DNA of 64,000 nt from Pseudomonadota bacterium (lineage in GTDB: Bacteria; Pseudomonadota; Alphaproteobacteria; UBA828): the NCBI GenBank assembly GCA_027624955.1, contig JAQBTG010000009.1:35480-99479 (forward strand), read 5' to 3'. The notes beneath the pieces were generated by a model. It was not told the origin of the DNA, searched no databases, and worked only from the letters and a program-made list of their open reading frames with translations. Below are positions 16,785-27,162 of the stretch, piece after piece. Within the stretch, counting starts at the first letter, position 1, and the number at the start of each line of letters is the position of its first letter. The translations under genes and the position numbers were made by a program.

Positions 16785-18905
16785 TTAACTCGCTTCAGCT
16801 TGCTGGCTGATGTCTTCGCCGGTCTCCTGGTTGACAGCCTTCATGCTCAGTTTGATCTTGCCACGGTCGTCGACGCCCAACACCTTAACTTTGACCATGT
16901 CGCCTTCCTTCAGCACTTCGTTCACCGAGCCGATCCGACCGGCTGCGACTTCGCTGATATGGACGAGGCCGTCGCGCTTGCCGATGAAATTCACGAACGC
17001 GCCGAAATCCATGATCTTCACGACCTTGCCGTCATAGATTTCACCGACTTCAGGCTCCGCGATAATATCGCGAATCATGTTAATCGCGGCTTCGCCGGCG
17101 GCGGCCTCCACTGCGGCGACCTTGATCGTGCCGTCATCCTCGATGTCGATCTTGGTGCCCGTAAGCTCGCAGATTTCACGCACTACTTTGCCGCCCGGGC
17201 CGATGATTTCGCGGATGCGGTCCTTCGGCACGGTGATCGACGTAATGCGGGGCGCGGTGTCGCTCACGGTGTCGCGCGCCGATCCGATCGCTTTGACCAT
17301 TTCACCCAAAATGTGAAGACGGCCCTCATTCGCCTGTTCGAGCGCCTCCCGCATGATTGCCTCGGTGATGCTGGTGATCTTGATATCCATCTGCAGCGAC
17401 GTGATACCGTTCACCGTACCAGCCACCTTGAAATCCATGTCGCCGAGGTGATCCTCGTCGCCGAGAATATCGCTCAACACGGCATAGTCATCACCCTCTT
17501 TGATCAGACCCATGGCGATGCCCGCTACCGGACGGGTCAGCGGAACGCCGGCGTCCATCAACGACAAAGAGGCGCCGCAGACGGTCGCCATCGAAGACGA
17601 GCCGTTTGATTCGGTAATCTCCGAAACCACGCGGATGGTGTAGGGAAATTCTTCGGGTGTCGGTAGCAGAGGATGAATGGCGCGCCAAGCAAGCTTGCCA
17701 TGACCGATTTCACGCCGCCCCGGGCCGCGTAGAAAACGTGCCTCGCCCACCGAATAGGGCGGAAAATTATAGTGCAGCATGAAGCGTTCACGGTATTCGC
17801 CCTCGAGCACATCCATGATCTGCTCGTCTTGGCCGGTGCCAAGCGTGGCGACGACCAGTGCCTGGGTTTCGCCGCGGGTAAAGAGCGCCGAGCCGTGGCT
17901 ACGCGGCAGGATGCCGACCTCGCTTACGATCTGGCGCACATCCCGCGTGCCGCGCCCGTCGATGCGGGAGCCGGTTTTTATGATTTCGGAGCGCACGATG
18001 TCGCGTTCGATATCTTTGAGGATCGAGTACGTATCTCCTGGTGTCTGGCCATCGCCATCGGCCATGCTATCCGTGACAGATTTTTTTACGCTGCTAATGC
18101 GGTCCTGACGCTCGGATTTGGACTTGATGGCGTAGGCATCGCGCAAGCCCTCGGAGGCCAAGCCGCCGATCTTGGCGACTAGGTCCGCGTCCTTCTCGAT
18201 GCTCGGGACGTTCCACGGCTCTTTCGCGCAGGCTTCGGCAAGTTCGATAATCACATCGAATACCGGACGCATTCCTGTATGGCCGAAGGTGACGGCGCCG
18301 AGCATGATGTCTTCGTTCAGCTCTTTGGCTTCGGATTCGACCATCAGCACGCCGTCTTGGGTTCCGGCAACCACCAGGTCAAGCGTCGATTCGAGGCGTT
18401 CCTCTGCTGTCGGATTAAGAACATATTCGCCGTTGATATAACCTACCCGGGCGCCGGCAATCGGGCCCATGAAGGGAATGCCAGAAATGGTCAGGGCGGC
18501 GGAAGCGCCGACCATTGCGACCATATCGGGATCGTTTTCCATATCGTGCGAGACAACCGTACAAATAACTTGTGTTTCATTGCGGAAGCCAGCGGCAAAC
18601 AGTGGCCGGATCGGCCGGTCAATCAGGCGGCAGACCAGCGTTTCTTTTTCGCCGGGCCGGCCTTCACGCTTAAAAAATCCGCCGGGAATTTTCCCAGCAG
18701 CAAATGCTTTTTCTTCGTAATTGACGGTGAGGGGGAAAAAATCCACTCCCTCCCGCGGGGTCTTTTGCGCGACTACGGTGCACAGCACGGCCGTCTGGCC
18801 GTAGGTCACCATCACAGCGCCATCGGCCTGGCGCGCCAATTTGCCGGATTCGATGACCAGCGGGCGCCCGCCCCAAACCGTTTCTTTTCTCGTAACATTA
18901 AACAT
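16785..18905 (-). CDS. pnp: Polyribonucleotide nucleotidyltransferase (PNPase)
   Basis: Phosphorolytic 3'-5' exoribonuclease, trimer, degradosome component. 706 residues, normal length. Two RNase PH domains (first ending near residue 220; second from about 310, with [20 protein letters not shown] and [20 protein letters not shown]), then a KH domain ([17 protein letters not shown], near 560-575) and an S1 domain ([20 protein letters not shown], near 620). Last gene of the miaB-to-pnp supercluster, behind rpsO as in most bacteria. Its 246-base leader contains a long inverted repeat that may serve autoregulation. Confidence 0.97.
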   Translation of the reverse strand: MFNVTRKETVWGGRPLVIESGKLARQADGAVMVTYGQTAVLCTVVAQKTPREGVDFFPLTVNYEEKAFAAGKIPGGFFKREGRPGEKETLVCRLIDRPIRPLFAAGFRNETQVICTVVSHDMENDPDMVAMVGASAALTISGIPFMGPIAGARVGYINGEYVLNPTAEERLESTLDLVVAGTQDGVLMVESEAKELNEDIMLGAVTFGHTGMRPVFDVIIELAEACAKEPWNVPSIEKDADLVAKIGGLASEGLRDAYAIKSKSERQDRISSVKKSVTDSMADGDGQTPGDTYSILKDIERDIVRSEIIKTGSRIDGRGTRDVRQIVSEVGILPRSHGSALFTRGETQALVVATLGTGQDEQIMDVLEGEYRERFMLHYNFPPYSVGEARFLRGPGRREIGHGKLAWRAIHPLLPTPEEFPYTIRVVSEITESNGSSSMATVCGASLSLMDAGVPLTRPVAGIAMGLIKEGDDYAVLSDILGDEDHLGDMDFKVAGTVNGITSLQMDIKITSITEAIMREALEQANEGRLHILGEMVKAIGSARDTVSDTAPRITSITVPKDRIREIIGPGGKVVREICELTGTKIDIEDDGTIKVAAVEAAAGEAAINMIRDIIAEPEVGEIYDGKVVKIMDFGAFVNFIGKRDGLVHISEVAAGRIGSVNEVLKEGDMVKVKVLGVDDRGKIKLSMKAVNQETGEDISQQAEAS

Positions 18906-18987
18906 TGTCTATTTCCCTTTTCCTGCGGCCGATGCGCCCAATGCGCTCCGCCCCGCTCGAGCAGACCAAAATGGTCCCCTCGTCTAT

Positions 18988-19039
18988 TTCATTGACTGCG
19001 ACATTCCGTGGCCGCGACATTTCGTCCTGAGTCAATGAA
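18988..19039 (-). promoter_or_regulatory. pnp: Long hairpin in the pnp leader
   Basis: TTCATTGACT (18988-18997) and AGTCAATGAA (19030-19039) form a perfect 10-bp inverted repeat around a 32-base centre. The centre contains a near-exact direct repeat, GCGACATTCCGT/GCGACATTTCGT. In the rpsO-pnp gap, 83 bases before the pnp ATG. In enterobacteria a pnp leader stem is cut by RNase III and then used for PNPase autoregulation; a similar use here is an inference. A second short hairpin (GACCA-AAA-TGGTC) lies at 18964-18976. Confidence 0.5.
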
Positions 19040-19151
19040 CCAAATAGCTATCGCCCGCGCTTTGTACGTCGCGGCTCGGCCTGAGACGTTCATCTGTCGT
19101 CAGCAACTTTAGTCGTACCAGTGAGAATGGTCTGCGAAGCCAGTCAAAGAT

Positions 19152-19421
19152 TTACTTACGCAGACCCAAGCGCTGGATCACGTCGGCATAACGATCTGTG
19201 TCTTCGCGCTTGAGATAGTCCAGCAAACTGCGGCGGCGGCTCACCATCTTCAGGAGGCCACGGCGCGAATGCCGGTCTTTCTTATGGGTCTTAAAATGCC
19301 CCGTTAAATTGTTGATGCGCTCGGTCAAGATTGCGACCTGCACTTCCGGGGAGCCGGTGTCACCGGTTGTTTTTCCGAACTCGCCCATGAGTACGGATTT
19401 CCGCTCAGCGGTAATCGACAT
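19152..19421 (-). CDS. rpsO: 30S ribosomal protein S15
   Basis: Primary 16S rRNA-binding protein of the small subunit platform. 89 residues, normal length, with the family core [20 protein letters not shown], then [20 protein letters not shown], then [11 protein letters not shown]. Three bases separate it from truB, the usual truB-rpsO-pnp order. pnp follows after a 246-base gap. Confidence 0.98.
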   Translation of the reverse strand: MSITAERKSVLMGEFGKTTGDTGSPEVQVAILTERINNLTGHFKTHKKDRHSRRGLLKMVSRRRSLLDYLKREDTDRYADVIQRLGLRK

Positions 19422-19424
19422 CTC

Positions 19425-20333
19425 TTACTCCAATTCCAAAAGGTTGAAGACGCGAAGCGGCCTGAGGTGACCCATCTCGATTGTGGCCAAAGCAACAAGA
19501 CGCCCGCCGTATAAGGCGCGGACGGTTTTGATATCCACGCCTTTTACTGCTATTACCTGGCCACATCGCAGCCGGTGCGCGTCACTTTCGGTCAATTCCA
19601 ATGCCGGGATGTCGGCCAGCGGGGCTTCGACCGGAAGAACGTGCGCAGCAAGGCCGGCACTATGCACGAGCGACTCCAGGATATCCAGCGAAATCGCCGC
19701 ATTTTCCTTAAAGGGACCGACCGCAGTGCGGCGCAACGCCGAAACATAGCCAAAAGTGCCAAGGCAATGCGCGATATCGCGTGCCAAGGCGCGAATATAG
19801 GTGCCCTTGCCGCAGATCACGTCGAAACTGGCGGTTTCTTCGTCATTTTCAAGCAGCAATAGGCTGTCTACACGTATTTTCCGGGGTTCCAGCGTGACCG
19901 GCTTGTTGGCCCGCGCCAAGGCATAGGCGCGTTGACCATTAACCTTCAGGGCCGAATATTTGGGCGGCATTTGACTGATTTCGCCGATGAATTTCGGTAA
20001 AATGTTCTCTATATCCTGCCGCGAAGGGCGAATATCGCTGGTCTCCGTAATCTCACCTTCGCCGTCGTCGGTATCGCGCGCTTCGCCCCATTTCAATGTG
20101 AAACGGTAACCTTTGGTTCCCAGCATGACGTAGGCCACCGTTTTGGTGGCTTCACCGATGGCAATCGGCAGAACACCGGTGGCGAGCGGGTCAAGCGTGC
20201 CGCCATGGCCAACTTTCAGACCGCCGGTGAGGCGTTTTATCCGGCCAACAATATGCGCTGAACTGCGGCCCGGCGGTTTATCGATGATCAGCCAGCCGTC
20301 GAGGCGCGCCGTCGCGCCGGCTGGCTCATTCAT
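19425..20333 (-). CDS. truB: tRNA pseudouridine(55) synthase TruB
   Basis: Converts U55 of the T-loop of tRNAs to pseudouridine. 302 residues. The N-terminal GWLIIDKPPGRSSAHIV and the catalytic motif GHGGTLDPLATGVLPI (catalytic Asp in TLDPLA) are clear. RAYALAR, KGTYIRALARDI and a short C-terminal PUA-like part (GRLVALATIEMGHLRPLRVF) follow. Its start overlaps the rbfA stop by eight bases, so translation is coupled. Confidence 0.96.
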   Translation of the reverse strand: MNEPAGATARLDGWLIIDKPPGRSSAHIVGRIKRLTGGLKVGHGGTLDPLATGVLPIAIGEATKTVAYVMLGTKGYRFTLKWGEARDTDDGEGEITETSDIRPSRQDIENILPKFIGEISQMPPKYSALKVNGQRAYALARANKPVTLEPRKIRVDSLLLLENDEETASFDVICGKGTYIRALARDIAHCLGTFGYVSALRRTAVGPFKENAAISLDILESLVHSAGLAAHVLPVEAPLADIPALELTESDAHRLRCGQVIAVKGVDIKTVRALYGGRLVALATIEMGHLRPLRVFNLLELE

Positions 20334-20712
20334 TGGGCGGCTTTACCCCTTTCAGGAGTTCGTCGATGAAATTCGATTCATCGAACGAACGGTCGAACAC
20401 GAATTCGAGCGCCGGCGTGTGCCGCAGTTTCACCCGCCGCGCGACTTCGGAGCGCAGATAAGGCGCCGCGCGTGACAGCGCCTCGACAATCGGCTCGCCG
20501 TCGCCACCACCTAACGGCATGACAAAAACTCTGGCTTTCTTGAGATCAGGTGAAGCGCGAACTTCGGTGACCGTGATCGGTGTGCTGCTCAAAATTGGAT
20601 CGCGAATCGGAGCGCGCGCGAACGTGTCGGTCAACGCCTCACGGAGAAGCTCACCGACACGCAATTGGCGCTGACTGGGAGCGCGCGATTTTGGTTCGTT
20701 GCCGCGTGCCAT
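20326..20712 (-). CDS. rbfA: 30S ribosome-binding factor RbfA
   Basis: Late 30S maturation factor with a KH-type fold. 128 residues. Features: RQLRVGELLREALTDTFAR at the N-terminus, TVTEVRASPDLKKARVFVMP in the middle, and LRSEVARRVKLRHTPALEFV followed by the acidic-aromatic end DRSFDESNFIDELL. Placed between infB and truB as in most bacteria. 49 bases follow the infB stop. Confidence 0.96.
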   Translation of the reverse strand: MARGNEPKSRAPSQRQLRVGELLREALTDTFARAPIRDPILSSTPITVTEVRASPDLKKARVFVMPLGGGDGEPIVEALSRAAPYLRSEVARRVKLRHTPALEFVFDRSFDESNFIDELLKGVKPPNE

Positions 20713-20761
20713 GCTTCAAGCTTCCACTGCGTGGAACGACATATCTTAAATTGTTACAGGA

Positions 20762-23404
20762 TTAGGAATCGAGCGTGCGCGCGACTTCCTCGACTTCATA
20801 AAATTCCATAACATCGTCTTGCCGCAGATCCGAATAATTCTCGAACGACATGCCGCATTCGAATCCTTCTTTGACCTCGCGCACATCATTTTTGAAGCTC
20901 CGCAATGTCTTCAGCGTGCCGTCATGAATTACAATATCGTCGCGCAGCAGCCGCACCCTGGCGCCGCGCCGCACCAAGCCATTGCTGACCCGGCAGCCGG
21001 CGACTTTGCCGATTTTGCCGACGTCGAATATTTCCAGAATTCTCGCATTGCCAAGCTTGTGTTCGTGCAACGCCGGTTTGAGCATGCCCTCGAGCATCGC
21101 CTTGGTGTCATCGACAACGTTGTAAATAATGGCGTAGTCGCGAATTTCGACGCCTTCGCGCTGCGCCATTTCGCGAGCTTGCGGATTGGGGCGCACATTG
21201 AAGCCGACGATGAATGCCTTTGACGCGCTCGCCAGAACTACGTCCGATTCAGTAATGCCACCAACACCGGCGTGGAGGATTTGAACGGCGACCTCGTCGG
21301 TGGACAAATTCTCAAGCGCGCTCGTCACCGCCTCCACAGAACCATGCACATCGCCTTTGATAACCATCGGCAGCCGTTGCAGTCCGTCGTCGCCGGCTTG
21401 CAAGAACATTTGATCCAAATTAACCAGCGAGGCGCTGCGGGCGACAGCGTCATCGCGCGAACGCATGCTGCGAAATTCAGTGATTTCGCGGGCGCGCCGC
21501 TCGCTGTCCACGACGACAAATTCGTCGCCAGCGCTCGGCGGGCCGTTGAAGCCGAGCACTTCCACTGGAGTCGAGGGCAACGCCTCAACGCGGTTTTTCC
21601 CGCGCTCATCCGACATCGCGCGAACCCGGCCCCATTCCGAGCCGGCGACGACGATATCGCCAACACGAAGCGTGCCACGCTGCACCAAACAGGTACAAAC
21701 GACGCCGCGTCCGCGATCGACTCGCGATTCAATCACCACGCCATCGGCGTCACGATTCGGGTTGGCGGCAAGTTCGAGAATTTCCGATTGCAGGATGATC
21801 GCTTCTTCAAGTTTGTCGAGATTAGTTTTTTGAATTGCGGAAACTTCGACGGACAATATATCACCGCCCATTTCCTCGGTGACGATTTCGTGCTGTAGCA
21901 GCTCTTGACGCACGCGGTCTGCCTTGGCGTCGGGCCGATCCATCTTGTTGATGGCGATGATGATGGGCGCGCCGGCTGCGCGCGCATGGTTGATTGCCTC
22001 GACCGTCTGCGGCATGACGCCATCATCGGCAGCGACAACCAAAACAACGATATCGGTGAGCTTTGCGCCGCGCGAGCGCATCTGCGTAAACGCGGCATGG
22101 CCTGGCGTATCGATAAAAGTAATGCGCACATCATTGGCAATCTGCACCTGATAGGCACCAATATGCTGTGTGATTCCGCCAGCCTCGCCCGATGCGATAT
22201 CGGTCGCACGCAGCGCGTCGAGCAGCGATGTCTTGCCGTGATCGACATGGCCCATCACAGTTACCACTGGCGGACGGGGAACCAGACTACCGGCCTCATC
22301 CGAATCACCTTGCAGGCCAATTTCGACGTCCGAAGCGCTCACCCGTTTGATCTTGTGGCCGAACTCATGCACCACCAGTTCCGCGGTATCGCCTTCAATG
22401 GTTTGGGAAATCGAGGCGGCGATGCCCATTTGCATGAGCTTCTTCACAACCTCGAAGCCGCGTACCGCCATCCGGTTGGCAAGTTCTTGCACGGCGATGG
22501 TTTCGGGCACCACCACCTCGCGCACAACTGGTCCGGCCTCGTCACCGCCGCCGGCTTCCGCCGCCATGCGGCGCTCGCGCTCGCGTTGGCGTTTCAGCGA
22601 AGCGAGGCTGCGGCTGCGTTCATCCTCACCACCGGTTTCGAGCGCTCGTGAAACTGTAAGTTTGGCACTGCTGCGGCGATTTGCGTCGCGATCCCGTTTG
22701 CCGGCTGACGGCGGGCGGCGAACTTCAATGCGCCGGCGGCCGCGTCTCGGCGAGTCATCTTCTTCAGCTGTCGCTTCGCGTTTGACGCCGGCCCGCTCGC
22801 TGACTGCTGCGCCCGAGACCTCACCCGCTGTCTCTCCTGGCACGGCGAGCCGGCGGGCAGCTTCTTCCTCCGCCTGGCGGCGTTTTGCCTCTTCCGCCGT
22901 GCGCCGGGCTTCTTCGTCAGCGGAACGGCGTTCGGCCTCTTCACGCTCGACCGCCCGACTCTGGTCCTCTTCCGCACGAAGCGCGGCTTCGACTTCCGCT
23001 TCCTGGCGCTTGCGCCCCTCTTCTTTGACGGCGGATTCTACTGCACGGGCACGGGTGGCTTTTTCCTCATTCGTCAGGGTTCTCAAGACAACGCGGGATT
23101 TGGGGGTGTCGCGCTCGGTTTCGGTTTTCGCGAGCGGCGCCTCGGCGGTTTTTTTGACGGCGGGTTCAGCCGCTTTCAACGTTCCGACGGCGCGCGCCTG
23201 CGTCGGCGCTGCGCTGACGCCGCCACCTTGGGTGATGTTACGCTTTTTGCGAACCTCGACGGCAACAGACCGGCTGCGGCCATGCGAAAAACTTTGCCGC
23301 ACTTGACCTGCATCCGCGGACTGATTTCCCTCTGGCCGCCCCTGGCGCTTTAACGACAGAGGCTTCTTCTCCAGGCCGCTTTCGATCGTACCGTCGTCAC
23401 TCAT
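20762..23404 (-). CDS. infB: Translation initiation factor IF-2
   Basis: GTPase that brings initiator tRNA to the 30S subunit. 880 residues. The first third is a long, highly charged Arg/Glu/Ala-rich coiled region (about residues 100-300), variable in the family. A short IF2_N domain follows ([20 protein letters not shown]). The G domain has GHVDHGKTS (G1), DTPGHAAF (G3) and NKMDRPDA (G4), then domain II and the C-terminal domain ending [18 protein letters not shown]. Start overlaps the ylxR stop (ATGA). Confidence 0.97.
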   Translation of the reverse strand: MSDDGTIESGLEKKPLSLKRQGRPEGNQSADAGQVRQSFSHGRSRSVAVEVRKKRNITQGGGVSAAPTQARAVGTLKAAEPAVKKTAEAPLAKTETERDTPKSRVVLRTLTNEEKATRARAVESAVKEEGRKRQEAEVEAALRAEEDQSRAVEREEAERRSADEEARRTAEEAKRRQAEEEAARRLAVPGETAGEVSGAAVSERAGVKREATAEEDDSPRRGRRRIEVRRPPSAGKRDRDANRRSSAKLTVSRALETGGEDERSRSLASLKRQRERERRMAAEAGGGDEAGPVVREVVVPETIAVQELANRMAVRGFEVVKKLMQMGIAASISQTIEGDTAELVVHEFGHKIKRVSASDVEIGLQGDSDEAGSLVPRPPVVTVMGHVDHGKTSLLDALRATDIASGEAGGITQHIGAYQVQIANDVRITFIDTPGHAAFTQMRSRGAKLTDIVVLVVAADDGVMPQTVEAINHARAAGAPIIIAINKMDRPDAKADRVRQELLQHEIVTEEMGGDILSVEVSAIQKTNLDKLEEAIILQSEILELAANPNRDADGVVIESRVDRGRGVVCTCLVQRGTLRVGDIVVAGSEWGRVRAMSDERGKNRVEALPSTPVEVLGFNGPPSAGDEFVVVDSERRAREITEFRSMRSRDDAVARSASLVNLDQMFLQAGDDGLQRLPMVIKGDVHGSVEAVTSALENLSTDEVAVQILHAGVGGITESDVVLASASKAFIVGFNVRPNPQAREMAQREGVEIRDYAIIYNVVDDTKAMLEGMLKPALHEHKLGNARILEIFDVGKIGKVAGCRVSNGLVRRGARVRLLRDDIVIHDGTLKTLRSFKNDVREVKEGFECGMSFENYSDLRQDDVMEFYEVEEVARTLDS

Positions 23405-24141
23405 TCGCTTCCTACTCGATCCGCAATTTCGTTTTGCTGTTTAGCTGATGGGGACCCGACGTCGACATCCCATTTCTCCGCCGGCAGGCGCGATTCTCCA
23501 ACGGCGCGAAAGCCGGCGAGACGGCCGCATTCGCGCAAAAACATGTCGCACAAGCGTGACGGACGGAGCGCCACATGCACCGCATCGGCGCGTCCCAAAG
23601 CGTGCGATAATTCACCGCGCGTAAACATCTCCACCGCGGGCAGACCATTGGCAAGTGCCCGCAACCGGGCGCGGGCGGACGCCGCACCGTCAGCAGCCTG
23701 CACCAATACCGCTGCCCGCTTGCTGCTCAAATCGGCCCGAACCTGATCATGCCCGATCGCAATGGCGCCGGCGCGCGCACTGAGGCCGAGATAATTGAGG
23801 GCGCGCGCGGCAAGCTGTTCACCGACCTGCTCAGCCAGTTCCTCTTCCAAAGTGACGGCAGCGCGCGCTGCCCGGGAGAAACTGCCACTGGATCGGGCTT
23901 GATCTAGCGTCGCACGATTCGCACTTAGCCACAAGCCCCGACCGGGCAGGCGTTCAGCCAGATCGGGAACGATTCTATTGTCCGGGCCGGCGACGAAGCG
24001 GATGAGATGTGCAGTCGAGCATTCGCGCCGTGACACAATGCAGCGCCGATGCTTGACGGGCGAACGCAGCGCAGCGCCCGGCGCTTCGGCCGCGCTGCTA
24101 GCGCGCGGTTTCCGCACGCTGTTTGTCTTCGTTCTGCTCAC
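23401..24141 (-). CDS. YlxR/DUF448 RNA-binding protein with L7Ae-like C-terminal domain
   Basis: 246 residues. The N-terminal YlxR domain is recognised by [37 protein letters not shown] and [10 protein letters not shown]; the second half ([26 protein letters not shown]) matches the ribosomal L7Ae-like fold found fused to YlxR in alphaproteobacteria. It lies between nusA and infB, overlapping both by four bases. YlxR proteins are thought to bind RNA or nucleoid and influence expression; the exact task here is unknown. The first 25 residues are basic and probably disordered. Confidence 0.9.
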   Translation of the reverse strand: MSRTKTNSVRKPRASSAAEAPGAALRSPVKHRRCIVSRRECSTAHLIRFVAGPDNRIVPDLAERLPGRGLWLSANRATLDQARSSGSFSRAARAAVTLEEELAEQVGEQLAARALNYLGLSARAGAIAIGHDQVRADLSSKRAAVLVQAADGAASARARLRALANGLPAVEMFTRGELSHALGRADAVHVALRPSRLCDMFLRECGRLAGFRAVGESRLPAEKWDVDVGSPSAKQQNEIADRVGSE

Positions 24142-25745
24142 GGCGTTCCCGTTTCCTCGCCGCGCACCGCACTATCGTCCTCCGCCATCGAATCCGCCAC
24201 CGAATCCGTTGCCGAATCTGCATCTGATTCAGCCGGTTCGTCGTCGAACCAATGCGCGCGTGCGGACATAATGATGGCGTTCGCATTATCGGGATTGGGA
24301 GCGATGGCGCCCAAAATTTCGATCAATTCATCGCCGGCGAGGTCGCCGAGATCGTCCAATGTTTTGATCCCAGCTTCGCCGAGAATGACGAGCGCAACCG
24401 GGCTCAGAGCCTCAAGTTCGGCCAATTCATCCTGCACGCCCAACGCGATGCGTTTTTCAGACATTTCGTTATTGAGATTTTCCACATACTCCGCCGCGCG
24501 GCGCTGCAGTTCCTGGGCGATCTCCTCGTCAAAACTCTCCACCGATGCCAATTCTTCGGTCGGGACGAACGCCACTTCCTCAACACTGGCGAACCCTTCG
24601 CTGACCAGCAGATGGGCGATCACATCGTCCACGTCGAGGGCTTCCATGAACAGTTCGGTGCGGCTGCGGACTTCTTCTTGGCGGCGATCCGATTCTTCCG
24701 CCTCGGTTAATATGTCGATGTCCCACCCCGACAGCTGGGAGGCCAGCCGGACATTTTGGCCGCGCCGGCCGATTGCCAAGCTGAGTTGATCATCGGGCAC
24801 CACGACTTCAATGCGTTTGGCCTCTTCGTCGAGGACGACTTTGGATACTTCCGCCGGCGCCAAAGCGTTGACGATCGAAGCGGCCGGATCGGGCGACCAC
24901 TGGATAATGTCGATTTTTTCGCCTTGCAACTCGCTGACCACAGCCTGTACGCGCGAGCCCCGCATGCCGACACAGGCGCCGACCGGGTCGATGCTTGCGT
25001 CGTTCGAAAAGACTGCGATTTTTGCTCGGCTGCCGGGATCCCGCGCGACCGATTTGATTTCGATGATGCCATCGTAAATTTCAGGCACCTCTTGGGCGAA
25101 TAATTTGGCCATGAAATTAGGATGGGTGCGCGAGATGAAAATTTGCGGCCCGCGCTGTTCGCGTCGGACATCGTAAATATAACCGCGCACGCGGTCGCCA
25201 TTGCGGAACGATTCGCGGGGCAGCAAATCCTCGCGCCGGATCACGCCTTCGCCGCGGCCGAGATCGACGGTCACGCCGCCAAATTCGGCGCGCTTAACCA
25301 AGCCGCTGGCAATTTCGCCGAGACGATCCTTGTATTCTTCATACTGACGCGCGCGCTCCGCCTCGCGCACTTTTTGTACGATCACTTGTTTGGCGGTTTG
25401 CGCGGCAATGCGCCCGAAATCGATGGGCGGCAAGGCGTCTGCCAGGTAGTCACCGATTTGCGCGGCCGGATTGCGCTCCTGCGCGGTCGGAATGCTGATC
25501 TGTGTGGCCTCGTTTTCCACTGGATCGGCCACCTCGAGATAGCGCATCAAGCGAATTTCGCCGGTTTCCCGGTCGATCTCGGTGCGGATATCATGTTCCT
25601 GGCCATATTTCCGCTTGCCGGCGTGGGTAATCGCTTGTTCCATCGCCTCGAGCACGAGATCGCGCTCAATTCCTTTTTCTCGCGCTACTGCGTCAGCAAC
25701 CTGCAGCAGCTCATGGCGTGCCAGACCAACTGTTTCCGTTTCCAT
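24138..25745 (-). CDS. nusA: Transcription termination/antitermination protein NusA
   Basis: RNA polymerase-bound elongation factor. 535 residues. An N-terminal polymerase-binding domain (to about 120) is followed by an S1 domain (SGLVKRAEFGGVTVDLGRGE), KH1 and KH2 (VGACVGMRGSRVQAVVSELQ; LAIGRRGQNVRLASQL), and C-terminal helix-hairpin-helix repeats (LVSEGFASVEEVAFV; LGEAGIKTLDDLGDLAGDEL). The last 25 residues form an acidic tail with a four-residue xxDS repeat. Follows rimP by five bases. A promoter and a terminator-like hairpin lie before rimP. Confidence 0.97.
   Translation of the reverse strand: METETVGLARHELLQVADAVAREKGIERDLVLEAMEQAITHAGKRKYGQEHDIRTEIDRETGEIRLMRYLEVADPVENEATQISIPTAQERNPAAQIGDYLADALPPIDFGRIAAQTAKQVIVQKVREAERARQYEEYKDRLGEIASGLVKRAEFGGVTVDLGRGEGVIRREDLLPRESFRNGDRVRGYIYDVRREQRGPQIFISRTHPNFMAKLFAQEVPEIYDGIIEIKSVARDPGSRAKIAVFSNDASIDPVGACVGMRGSRVQAVVSELQGEKIDIIQWSPDPAASIVNALAPAEVSKVVLDEEAKRIEVVVPDDQLSLAIGRRGQNVRLASQLSGWDIDILTEAEESDRRQEEVRSRTELFMEALDVDDVIAHLLVSEGFASVEEVAFVPTEELASVESFDEEIAQELQRRAAEYVENLNNEMSEKRIALGVQDELAELEALSPVALVILGEAGIKTLDDLGDLAGDELIEILGAIAPNPDNANAIIMSARAHWFDDEPAESDADSATDSVADSMAEDDSAVRGEETGTP
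24187..24234 (-). repeat. nusA: Twelve-base tandem repeat in the nusA tail
   Basis: Four imperfect 12-base units on the plus strand (ATCGAATCCGCC, ACCGAATCCGTT, GCCGAATCTGCA, TCTGATTCAGCC) encode the acidic Ser/Asp-rich tail of NusA (DADS-ATDS-VADS-MAED pattern). In-frame unit gain or loss would only lengthen or shorten the tail. Confidence 0.7.
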
Positions 25746-25750
25746 TTGCT

Positions 25751-26242
25751 CTACATCCGTTTTTGCGACTGGGCGGCCGAAATCAGTTCGTCCGTCAGTA
25801 TCAATTTTGCTTTCTTGATGGTCTCGAACGGCACCACCGCACTGCCATCGTCGGCGGAAATCCGCACCTTGCCGTTTTCTACGCCGAGTACTTGCCCACG
25901 CAAGCGCGTGCGGCCATCAATCGGCGCCGTCATTTCGATCTTTGCGTGGAAGCCGACGAAGCGTTCAAAATCGCTGATCCGCGTCAATGGGCGGTCCAGG
26001 CCGGGCGAGCTAACTTCAAGATTATAGGCGCCGCCGATAGGGTCTTCGACATCGAGCAAGGCCGAAATCGATTTGCTGGCCTTTGCGCAATCATCGACAG
26101 TCAGTGGCTCGTGGTCTCGTCGTTCAATCATGATCTGAAGGGTCGGGCGTCCGGGGCCGTCGTAGCGCACACGGACCAACTCAAAGCCAAGGGCTTCAAG
26201 AGACGGTGCGATCAACTCCTCGACACGGTGCGTCTGTTCCAT
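25751..26242 (-). CDS. rimP: Ribosome maturation factor RimP
   Basis: 30S subunit maturation factor. 163 residues. LEALGFELVRVRYDGPG at the N-terminus, DDCAKASKSISALLDVEDPI and YNLEVSSPGLDRPLTRISDFERFVG are the family core; the C-terminal SH3-like domain contains GQVLGVENGKVRISADDGSAVV. First gene of the rimP-nusA-ylxR-infB-rbfA-truB-rpsO-pnp operon. Its 175-base upstream region has a candidate promoter and a terminator-like hairpin. Confidence 0.95.
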   Translation of the reverse strand: MEQTHRVEELIAPSLEALGFELVRVRYDGPGRPTLQIMIERRDHEPLTVDDCAKASKSISALLDVEDPIGGAYNLEVSSPGLDRPLTRISDFERFVGFHAKIEMTAPIDGRTRLRGQVLGVENGKVRISADDGSAVVPFETIKKAKLILTDELISAAQSQKRM

Positions 26243-26280
26243 GGTTGCACCACATCGCTAACGTGCCGACAGCACAAATG

Positions 26281-26302
26281 AAAAAGCGGGCCCGCAGCCC
26301 AC
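26281..26302 (-). terminator. Intrinsic-terminator-like hairpin before rimP
   Basis: On the minus strand GTGGGC pairs with GCCCGC (one G-U) around TGCGG, followed directly by TTTTT. It lies 39 bases before the rimP ATG and downstream of a candidate promoter, so it could work as an attenuator of the nusA operon. Alternatively it ends trmB transcripts. Confidence 0.55.
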
Positions 26303-26348
26303 CTCAAACTTCATCACAAAGACCAACCTCGTTAATAATTGCGCCTAA

Positions 26349-26376
26349 CCTATATCTGTTTTGGCCGATGCTTCAA
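26349..26376 (-). promoter_or_regulatory. Candidate promoter of the rimP-nusA operon
   Basis: Minus strand -35 TTGAAG (26376-26371) and -10 TATAGG (26354-26349) with a 16-base spacer, in the trmB-rimP gap. The predicted start, near 26342, would give a leader of about 100 bases containing the hairpin at 26281-26302. Confidence 0.45.
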
Positions 26377-26417
26377 GCGCTTTGTGGTGTGTTGCGTGAT
26401 CTCGCCGCCGCGGCGGC

Positions 26418-27131
26418 CTATGGTTGGCGCAAATAACGCAGAAAAATCGCTGCTCGCCCGGCTTCGCGCGCCTTCTGTTCGTAGCGTGTTTCGGGCCAAT
26501 CTTCAGGCCGCTCGCGCCAGTCCTGCGGGCGCTCCGCCAGCCAGTTAAAACGCCTTTCTCGGTTCATGTGCAGCAGCGTCCAACGGGCGAGTTCGGCATG
26601 GTCGGTGGCAAATCTGAACTCGCCGCCCGCAGCGAGAACATCGGCGCAGCGGGCGATTATCTCCGGGCTGACGATTCGCCTTTTGTGATGCCGTTTTTTC
26701 GGCCAAGGATCGGGAAAAAGCATAGCTATCCGGGACACCTGGCCGGCGCCGAGGCGAGCTAGCAGGAGACGCGCATCCTCGGGGAATATTCTAACATTGG
26801 CTAAGTTTTCCTCTGCGACCCGGCTGAGCAGCGCGGCGACACCGTTCAAAAACGGTTCGCATCCGATGAACCCGACATCCGGACGGTGCGCCGCCTGCCA
26901 AGCCAAATGCTCTCCCGCGCCAAAACCGATTTCGAGCCAAACTTCATCTATGGCGGCGCCAAAATAGCTGCGCGGGTCGATGACATCCGCGCTCTGCTCT
27001 AAGTCGATTTCGATTTCCGGGAGAAGGTCGCGCATGAGCGCCTGGCGTTTGGGGCGCAATTTGTGGCCCCGGCGGCGGCTGAAAACAAGACTGCGGCGGA
27101 CTTCCAAGTCATTTGTCCCGTCGCCGGTCAT
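26418..27131 (-). CDS. trmB: tRNA (guanine(46)-N7)-methyltransferase TrmB
   Basis: Makes m7G46 in the tRNA variable loop. 237 residues. The SAM-binding segment WLEIGFGAGEHLAWQA, the middle NVRIFPEDARLLL, the signature LFPDPWPKKRHHKRRIV, and the C-terminal TRYEQKAREAGRAA are all typical. A 14-base perfect palindrome, GCCGCCGCGGCGGC, directly follows the stop codon (26404-26417). Starts 31 bases after metK's stop, on the same strand. Confidence 0.96.
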   Translation of the reverse strand: MTGDGTNDLEVRRSLVFSRRRGHKLRPKRQALMRDLLPEIEIDLEQSADVIDPRSYFGAAIDEVWLEIGFGAGEHLAWQAAHRPDVGFIGCEPFLNGVAALLSRVAEENLANVRIFPEDARLLLARLGAGQVSRIAMLFPDPWPKKRHHKRRIVSPEIIARCADVLAAGGEFRFATDHAELARWTLLHMNRERRFNWLAERPQDWRERPEDWPETRYEQKAREAGRAAIFLRYLRQP

Positions 27132-27162
27132 GCCCCGTTGCCAGTCATGTCGTGCGGCACGC

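Noticed and set aside
22347..23306. 319-residue plus-strand frame opposite infB
   Set aside because: Ser/Arg/Ala-rich shadow of the charged infB N-terminal region, which is clearly coding on the minus strand.
26404..26417. GCCGCCGCGGCGGC palindrome after trmB as an intrinsic terminator
   Set aside because: It has no loop and no T-run; the better terminator candidate is at 26281-26302.
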